Positions 58,656 to 64,000 of a stretch of DNA of 64,000 bases are shown one piece after another; within the stretch, counting starts at the first letter, position 1; every line of letters begins with the position of its first letter. A program made the position numbers and the translations under genes. The stretch covers positions 186,001 through 250,000 of the forward strand of contig NZ_FOWX01000002.1 in the NCBI RefSeq assembly GCF_900115555.1, written 5' to 3'. This stretch comes from Pseudomonas borbori. Its GTDB lineage: Bacteria > Pseudomonadota > Gammaproteobacteria > Pseudomonadales > Pseudomonadaceae. The notes below the pieces were generated by a model. The model had not been told where the DNA came from. It searched no databases and saw only the letters and a list, made by a program, of their open reading frames with translations.

Positions 58656-60095
58656 ATGATCAAGACCTTGCGCAATCTGGCCATTGCCGGTTTGCTCCTG
58701 CCGCTCGCCCTGCCCTTGCATGCCGCCGTCAACAGCAGCCTGCCGGTCAAGGTCCAGCAATCGCTGAAAGCCAGCAAGATCAGCAGCCAATCCTTGTCGG
58801 TGGTCACCCTGCCGCTTACCGGCCCGGGCACCAGCACCTTCTTCAATGCCGACGTGTCGGTCAATCCGGCCTCGACCATGAAGCTGGTGACCACCTTTGC
58901 CGCCCTGGAGCTGCTCGGCCCGACGCACCAGTGGAAAACCGAGTTCTACACCGACGGCCAGCTGCAAGACGGCGTGCTGCACGGCAATCTGTTTCTCAAA
59001 GGCGGCGGCGACCCCAAGCTGAACATGGAGCGGCTCTGGCTGCTACTGCGCGACCTGCGCACCAACGGCGTGCAGCAGATAAGCGGCGACCTGGTACTCG
59101 ACCGCAGCCACTTCAACCAGCCCACGCTACCGACCTTCAACGATGACGGCGGCGACACCAACAAGCCTTATCTGGTCAGCCCCGACGCCTTGCTGGTCAA
59201 CCTCAAGGCGCTGCGTTTCGTCGCGCGCAACGACGACGGCAAGGTGCACATCGCGGCCGAACCGCCGATTGCCGAGATTCGCATCGACAATCGGGTCAAG
59301 GCCTTGCCTGCCGGCAAATGCCCAGGCTGGCCGGATGTGCGCTACAACCCGGTGAAACAGTTCGATGGCACCACCGTGATCGTCAGCGGCAAGCTGGCAG
59401 AGGGTTGCAGCGCCCAGACCTACCTGTCCCTGCTCGACCATCCCGGCTATGCGGCCGGCACCGTGCGGGCCATCTGGCAGGAACTGGGCGGCAAGATCCT
59501 CGGCCAGGATCGCCTCGCCGACGTGCCGAAAAATGCCCGCCTGCTCGCTCGTGCCTTCTCCCCCGACCTGGTGGAGATCATCCGCGACATCAACAAATAC
59601 AGTAACAACACCATGGCCCGTCAGCTGTTTCTGAGCCTCGGCGCGCAATTTCGCAACGAGAGCGACGGCGACGATGCCAAGGCCGCGCAGCGGGTGATCC
59701 GTGGTTGGCTGGCGCGCAAGGGTATCACCGCACCGCACCTGGTGATCGAGAATGGTTCCGGCCTGTCGCGTGACGAACGGGTCAGCGCGCGTGAATTGGC
59801 GCAACTGCTGCAGGCCGCCTGGAAAAGCCCCTATGCCGCCGAATTCATCAGTTCCATGCCGCTGGTGGCCATGGACGGCACCATGCGCAAGCGCCTGCAG
59901 CGCACAGCGCTTGTCGGCGAGGCGCATATCAAGACCGGCACCCTGAACAATGTCCGCGCCATCGCCGGTTACAGTCGCGACAGCAATGGCAACAGCTGGG
60001 CGGTGGTGGCGATTCTCAATGACCCGCGGCCTTGGGGCGCATCATCGATTCTCGACCAGATCCTGATCGATCTGTATCGCCAACCCAAACCCTGA
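58656..60095 (+). CDS. dacB: D-alanyl-D-alanine carboxypeptidase/endopeptidase PBP4
   Basis: A periplasmic low-molecular-mass penicillin-binding protein that trims stem peptides and splits cross-links; in P. aeruginosa its loss derepresses ampC. The 479-residue protein has a signal peptide ending PLHAA, the SxxK motif S73-TM-K76 in PASTMK, SxN in KYSNNTMARQ and KTG in HIKTGTLNN. The large class-C insert between SxxK and SxN is present. Motifs complete. Confidence 0.94.
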   Translation: MIKTLRNLAIAGLLLPLALPLHAAVNSSLPVKVQQSLKASKISSQSLSVVTLPLTGPGTSTFFNADVSVNPASTMKLVTTFAALELLGPTHQWKTEFYTDGQLQDGVLHGNLFLKGGGDPKLNMERLWLLLRDLRTNGVQQISGDLVLDRSHFNQPTLPTFNDDGGDTNKPYLVSPDALLVNLKALRFVARNDDGKVHIAAEPPIAEIRIDNRVKALPAGKCPGWPDVRYNPVKQFDGTTVIVSGKLAEGCSAQTYLSLLDHPGYAAGTVRAIWQELGGKILGQDRLADVPKNARLLARAFSPDLVEIIRDINKYSNNTMARQLFLSLGAQFRNESDGDDAKAAQRVIRGWLARKGITAPHLVIENGSGLSRDERVSARELAQLLQAAWKSPYAAEFISSMPLVAMDGTMRKRLQRTALVGEAHIKTGTLNNVRAIAGYSRDSNGNSWAVVAILNDPRPWGASSILDQILIDLYRQPKP

Positions 60096-60110
60096 ACGCC
60101 TGTCCAGCAT

Positions 60111-60539
60111 TCAGCCGCGCACGCCGCCTTCGCGCTCCCAGGCGCAGCGCACCCGCAAATCGCCGTCCTGGGGGCTGTGACAACCGTTGTCCGACTCCCA
60201 GCGAAAGGTGTGGGTGCCGCTCAGCTCGGTTTCCAGATGGACCACGGCACTGCTCCAATACAGGCGCTTGAGCAGCGTCTCGAACTGCTCGAGCCACAGG
60301 CTCCACTCATACTCCACTGCGCGGTAACTGGCGCCGAAGTGAATCACCTGGGTCTGGTACAGGCCTTCTCCGGGCTGTCGGCAAAAGGCGAACATCTCGC
60401 GCCCGAGAAATGGCCAGGCTTCGCCAGCCGGCAACTCGCCCAGCACCTGGTGGTTGACCTGACGGCGCAGACGACTCTGCGCCGGGCTGTCGGATGGCCA
60501 GTCGCGAATGCAGCCATAAACGATGGATTCGGGCTCCAC
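60111..60539 (-). CDS. conserved hypothetical protein
   Basis: A 142-residue soluble protein rich in Trp and aromatic residues (YEWSLWLEQFETLLKRLYWS). It starts VEPESIVYGCIRDWPSDSP at a GTG with GGAG seven bases upstream. I do not recognise the family. It may be the N-terminal remnant-like protein seen near dacB in other pseudomonads. It overlaps nothing and ends 16 bp after dacB in the opposite direction. Confidence 0.6.
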   Translation of the reverse strand: MEPESIVYGCIRDWPSDSPAQSRLRRQVNHQVLGELPAGEAWPFLGREMFAFCRQPGEGLYQTQVIHFGASYRAVEYEWSLWLEQFETLLKRLYWSSAVVHLETELSGTHTFRWESDNGCHSPQDGDLRVRCAWEREGGVRG

Positions 60540-60641
60540 GCGGGCACTCCAGCAAATCAAGGCTGCCTTCTATCACAGCGCCGCGCGGCAAGAAAGGAAC
60601 TGCTGGGGAACTTGGTCATTTTGCCAATCATCAGCCCCCCA

Positions 60642-61805
60642 TCAAGAGGAATGCCGCGGGCCGTTGCGCATGACCCAGGCCAGCGCCGTCATCAGCAGCG
60701 CCAGGCTGGTCAGCACCATGAACGGCAACTGATAGTGGCCGGCAAGATCGCGCGCCAGCCCGGTCAGCACCGGCGTCAGGCACGCCATGCAGTAGCCCAT
60801 GCAGAGCATCATCGCGGTCCAGCGACTGACCGCCAGCGGCGAGCCCGCCTCGTACAACGGCAGCACCAGGGACAAGGCGAATGAGCCGCCGAGACCGAAG
60901 CCGATGGTGACCGCCCAGAATTCCGGCGCGAAGGTCGGCACCAAGGTGATCATCGCCAGGCTGACGGACGCCACCAGGCCGCAGGCGACCAACAAGGCAT
61001 AGCGATTGAAACGCTGGGCCAACCAGGGCAGCAGGAACGCACTGGGCATGCCCATCAGCATCGAGATACTGAACAGCGCATTACTGTGCAGCAGGGTCAA
61101 GCCTGCCTCGTGGTAACGCGCCACCGCCCAGGTTGCCAGGGCATAGAACAGCCCGGCCTGAATCGCGAAAAAGCAGCTGATCATCCAGGCCCGCGGCTGC
61201 TTCCATGGCAAACCGCTGCCGGCTTCGGCGGCACCCGCAGACTCGGCCCGACTGGGCAGACACAACCACAACAGCAACCCCAACACCGCGGGCAAGGCCC
61301 AAACCGCCAGCCCCTGCGGCCAACTGTCGCCGAACAGTTGCGCGGCGGGCGCCGTCAGCACAGCACCAGCGGCGCCGCCAATAGCCATGCTCAGGGAATA
61401 CCAGCCGACCACTGTGCCCATCTGCCCAGCGAAGTGGCGCTTGATAAAGCCAGACAGCAAGGGCCCGGCAATAGCAATGGCGGCACCGAGCAGCACCGCA
61501 CTGGCAATCAGCACCACACTGGACTGAGCGGCCAGGCGCATCAGCAAGGCGGCGGATATCACCCCCATGCACAAGGCAACGGTACGCTCCAACCCCACCC
61601 GCAACGCCAAACGCGGCGCGAAAGGCGCCAGCAACCCCATGCACAGCACCGGCAAGGCCGTGGTCAGGCTGATCAGGCTCCGGCTCAATGCCAGCTCATC
61701 GGCAATCCGCTCGATCAGCGGCGCCAGAGAAGTAATGCCGGGGCGCAGATTGATCGCCGCCACCACCAGCGCCAGCAATAGCAGGGCTCTGGACGGCGCG
61801 TTCAA
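60642..61805 (-). CDS. CynX/NimT-family MFS transporter
   Basis: A 387-residue major-facilitator protein with twelve hydrophobic helices. Markers of the CynX/NimT branch are INLRPGITSLAPLIERIADE at the start and GWYSLSMAIGGAAGAVLTAP. CynX was proposed as a cyanate transporter and NimT exports 2-nitroimidazole; substrate here is unknown. No cyanase gene is near. Stand-alone gene. Confidence 0.87.
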   Translation of the reverse strand: MNAPSRALLLLALVVAAINLRPGITSLAPLIERIADELALSRSLISLTTALPVLCMGLLAPFAPRLALRVGLERTVALCMGVISAALLMRLAAQSSVVLIASAVLLGAAIAIAGPLLSGFIKRHFAGQMGTVVGWYSLSMAIGGAAGAVLTAPAAQLFGDSWPQGLAVWALPAVLGLLLWLCLPSRAESAGAAEAGSGLPWKQPRAWMISCFFAIQAGLFYALATWAVARYHEAGLTLLHSNALFSISMLMGMPSAFLLPWLAQRFNRYALLVACGLVASVSLAMITLVPTFAPEFWAVTIGFGLGGSFALSLVLPLYEAGSPLAVSRWTAMMLCMGYCMACLTPVLTGLARDLAGHYQLPFMVLTSLALLMTALAWVMRNGPRHSS

Positions 61806-61983
61806 TTCGAGGTTTCCACTAAAAAATCCAACATCCTGACAACTGCTCTACAGGGCTGGCAACCCTAGCGCCGGGGCGCCCCAAGAGCAAGCGCGACAAC
61901 AGCAAAGTTGACCGAACGATCAATCGGCCAGGGCACAACCGGCATGCCGATCAACCCCGCACCAAGCGCTGCCGCGCACACGC

Positions 61984-62265
61984 TCAACGATCGTTGTGGC
62001 CAAGATCACGCGCCGGATCGATCAAGTCGCGCAAGCGCTGCTTGAGCACCTTGGCTTCGGGAAAACCACCGTCGGCCTTGCGTTCCCATATCTGCACGCC
62101 GTCACAGGTCACGCGAAACACCCCGCCGCTGCCAGGCTCCAGACTGACCTTGCCGAGATCATCGGCGAAGGTCGACAACAGCTCCTGAGCCAGCCAGGCA
62201 GCACGCAACAACCACTGGCACTGAGTGCAATAGGTGATGACCACTTCAACTTTGCCGCTGGACAT
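61984..62265 (-). CDS. SelT/SelW/SelH-type (Rdx) redox protein
   Basis: A 93-residue thioredoxin-like protein with a CxxC motif (ITYCTQCQWLLRAAWLAQEL) and the Rdx-family segment VSLEPGSGGVFRVTCDGVQIW. Cysteine replaces selenocysteine, as usual in bacteria. Function unknown, presumed thiol redox. Start at ATG 62265; a GTG at 62283 would add six residues but has no ribosome site. Confidence 0.87.
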   Translation of the reverse strand: MSSGKVEVVITYCTQCQWLLRAAWLAQELLSTFADDLGKVSLEPGSGGVFRVTCDGVQIWERKADGGFPEAKVLKQRLRDLIDPARDLGHNDR

Positions 62266-62410
62266 ACACAACTCTGCCTTCACGAAAAAACCATGATAGC
62301 CCCACCCGACAATCCGGGCTGCGAGGTAAGAATATTCGCTTGCCTTGTACGGCTCAGCGGGTCTTTCAGATGAAAAACCGACTGGCTAGTAACGGGCCTG
62401 AACCGGGTCT

Positions 62411-64000
62411 TCAGGCAATTTTCGCCAACAGCTCGCGAGCTTCCTGTTTCTGCTCGTCATCACCATCGTTGATGACTTCATTGAGAATATCGCACGCACT
62501 TTCCAGGCTACCCTGGTCGATGTAGGCCAGCGCCAGGTTGAGTTTGGCCAGGTTATCGCGGCTCCCGGCCAACTGATCGAGGTTCTCCATCAGCTCGCCG
62601 TCATCGGCAAGGGGTTGATCGAGGAAGCCCTCGGCCAGATCGTCCTGCAACCAGTCGTCTGCCGATGCCTCTTCGACCAGCATCGACTGGGCGAAGGGAC
62701 TGCGCGCATCGCGATGGCCCGCCGCCTCAAATGCCTGCGGCACGTCGTCACGCGCAGAATACTCCGGCGCCGAGACCGCATTCTTCTTACGCATGCTGGT
62801 TGGAAACGGGCTGACCAGATCCCAGTCCGCATCCAGTGGCAAGTCATCCAGATTGAGCTGGAAATCATCGCCCTGCGCCTCATCTGCTGCCACGGGCGCT
62901 TGCAACTGCGCTTCATCCAGCACCAGCGCGGTATCGTCCAGGGTGTCGGCGGCCATGGGCGCATCGAGCAAACCGGGATGGCGCGCCTTGAGCTGATCGA
63001 TACGTGCCGCAGTGAAACCGGAACTGCGCAACCTTGCTTCCTCCTCGGCAAAGGCCCGAGCATTGCCCTGCTGGGCCAACACTTCCAGCAGGCGAAAGCG
63101 AATATCGCTGCGCTCCGGCTGAGCTTCCAGCGCCTTGCGCAGGATGACCGCGGCCTCGCCGAAGCGGCCATAGGCGATGTAGATATTCGCGCCCTCCAAG
63201 GCGTCGGCTGGGCTGGTTACAGCTAGCGGTGCTTGAGCCACCACGGGAGCGCTGCGCAGCGGCAGCGCAACGGGCTCGGGCTCGGGCTCGGGCACAGGCA
63301 CCGCAGCTACAGGTTCGGCTACCGGCTGAGCCTGTTGATTCTCCGGTGCAAGCGGGCGGCGGTTGCGCCAGAACAGTCCGAGCAGGCCGACCAGCAGCAA
63401 GACCAGCGCGGCCACGCCGGCGCTCAACCAGTTGCGGCTCGACGCCTCGTTCGACTCGTTCGACTCGCTCGGCTCAACCATCGGCGGTTCTGCCACGGCA
63501 GGCGTCGGAGACGATTGCGCGAGTGCAGGACGTTCCACCAACCGGGCCTGTAATTCAACCAACTGCCGATCCTTGTCGCCCACCTGCGCCTGCAGTTGCT
63601 GCAATTGCACCTGCAGATCGGTGATGCTCTGTTGCAGCTTGAGATTTTCCTCGGCCTGGCTGAGCAACTCCTGATCCAGGCGCCGCTGCATTTGCGCCAT
63701 TTGTTCGGCCTGCGAATCGACTGGCGGCTCACCGGGCGCCAGAGGCTGCACACTGGCGGCCGCAGCAGTATCGGCGAGGGCGATCGGTACGCCCTCCGCC
63801 CTGGCCGAATCCGGTAGCAGCAGGTCGACCCCGGCCCGCAGGCTGTCGATATCGCCACCGCTGAATGCCTGCGGATTGAGCGCATGGATATCGCCCATCA
63901 GCGCCTGCTGCGATGCCTGGCTACCGGCAGTGCGCAAGCCTGCGGCGATCTTCCACAGGCTGTCGCCACTGACGACCCGGTAACGCGCCCCCGCTTCGGC
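62411..64000 (-). CDS. FimV-family protein, C-terminal part (cut by window edge)
   Basis: FimV-type inner-membrane proteins bind peptidoglycan and organise polar type IV pili and chemotaxis machinery. The 529 visible residues start inside a LysM-like motif (YRVVSGDSLWKIAAGLR). They continue with a coiled coil (about 85-135), one membrane helix (SAGVAALVLLLVGLLGLFW) and an acidic cytosolic region with TPR-like helices. The conserved FimV C-terminal cap follows (LAKLNLALAYIDQGSLESAC, ILNEVINDGDDEQ). The cytosolic part is short for FimV, and the usual downstream gene truA is absent, so it may be a FimV paralogue. Confidence 0.83.
   Translation of the reverse strand, partial: AEAGARYRVVSGDSLWKIAAGLRTAGSQASQQALMGDIHALNPQAFSGGDIDSLRAGVDLLLPDSARAEGVPIALADTAAAASVQPLAPGEPPVDSQAEQMAQMQRRLDQELLSQAEENLKLQQSITDLQVQLQQLQAQVGDKDRQLVELQARLVERPALAQSSPTPAVAEPPMVEPSESNESNEASSRNWLSAGVAALVLLLVGLLGLFWRNRRPLAPENQQAQPVAEPVAAVPVPEPEPEPVALPLRSAPVVAQAPLAVTSPADALEGANIYIAYGRFGEAAVILRKALEAQPERSDIRFRLLEVLAQQGNARAFAEEEARLRSSGFTAARIDQLKARHPGLLDAPMAADTLDDTALVLDEAQLQAPVAADEAQGDDFQLNLDDLPLDADWDLVSPFPTSMRKKNAVSAPEYSARDDVPQAFEAAGHRDARSPFAQSMLVEEASADDWLQDDLAEGFLDQPLADDGELMENLDQLAGSRDNLAKLNLALAYIDQGSLESACDILNEVINDGDDEQKQEARELLAKIA

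Overview
This 64 kb window is chromosomal DNA of a Pseudomonas (Gammaproteobacteria). The GC-rich codon use, the gene families and above all the gene order (nqr, gap, mfd, csiV, mtnP-like, nagZ, psrA, lexA, sulA, topA, fadAB, uup, slt, moeA/moaB/mobA, dgt, dacB) follow the P. aeruginosa PA2998-PA3047 neighbourhood as I remember it. The species cannot be fixed from the sequence alone. Nearly all the window is core genome; there is no prophage, CRISPR array or intact insertion sequence.

Layout. 1-1554: end of the Na+-pumping NADH:quinone reductase operon (nqrA, 5' part of nqrB). 1828-8893: secreted chalcone-isomerase-like protein, long-form GAPDH, mfd-csiV, methylthioinosine phosphorylase. 8904-12814: peptidoglycan-recycling pair (nagZ and a YkuD enzyme with no signal peptide), then the regulators psrA and lexA facing away from each other, and sulA. 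12937-20632: small conserved proteins, topA, and the fadBA beta-oxidation operon behind a PsrA-like operator. 20633-21627: a gene-free kilobase with a 163-bp MITE-like element. 21628-31000: universal stress protein, Uup ABC-F ATPase, Slt lytic transglycosylase, MOSC protein, CheV and YegS-like lipid kinase. 31088-33427: three-gene CheY-like / CheC-like / histidine kinase operon. 33579-39564: FGGY kinase, GlpD-like dehydrogenase and AGPS-like flavoprotein, with a divergent AraC regulator. 39698-42636: molybdenum-cofactor genes, a small lipoprotein and tRNA-Pro(CGG). 42939-47286: second CheV, a glutaredoxin-like protein, a DUF5610 protein and an OprD-family porin. 47296-48006: internally deleted group II intron wedged between the porin gene and the bidirectional terminator it shares with amtB. 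48061-64000: amtB, a yqjD/yqjE/yqjK-like operon, a diheme cytochrome, DoxX, dGTPase, FUSC membrane protein, a large HD-GYP sensor, YggL, PBP4 (dacB), a CynX-type transporter, a SelW-like protein and the C-terminal part of a FimV-family protein.

How the genes connect. PsrA (fatty-acid-responsive) appears to control itself and fadBA through 27-bp tandem operators of the same architecture, so regulator and target lie 9 kb apart. LexA controls itself and probably sulA through two perfect CTG-N10-CAG boxes. NagZ, the cytosolic YkuD protein, Slt and DacB are all peptidoglycan turnover or recycling functions. Two CheV proteins, the CheC/HK/CheY operon, an HD-GYP protein and a FimV-family protein give the window a strong signalling and surface-behaviour theme.

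The best candidates for less-described biology are the CheY-CheC-kinase operon, the FGGY/GlpD/AGPS-like cluster, the cytosolic YkuD enzyme beside nagZ, the split HD-GYP domain, and the two mobile-element relics.
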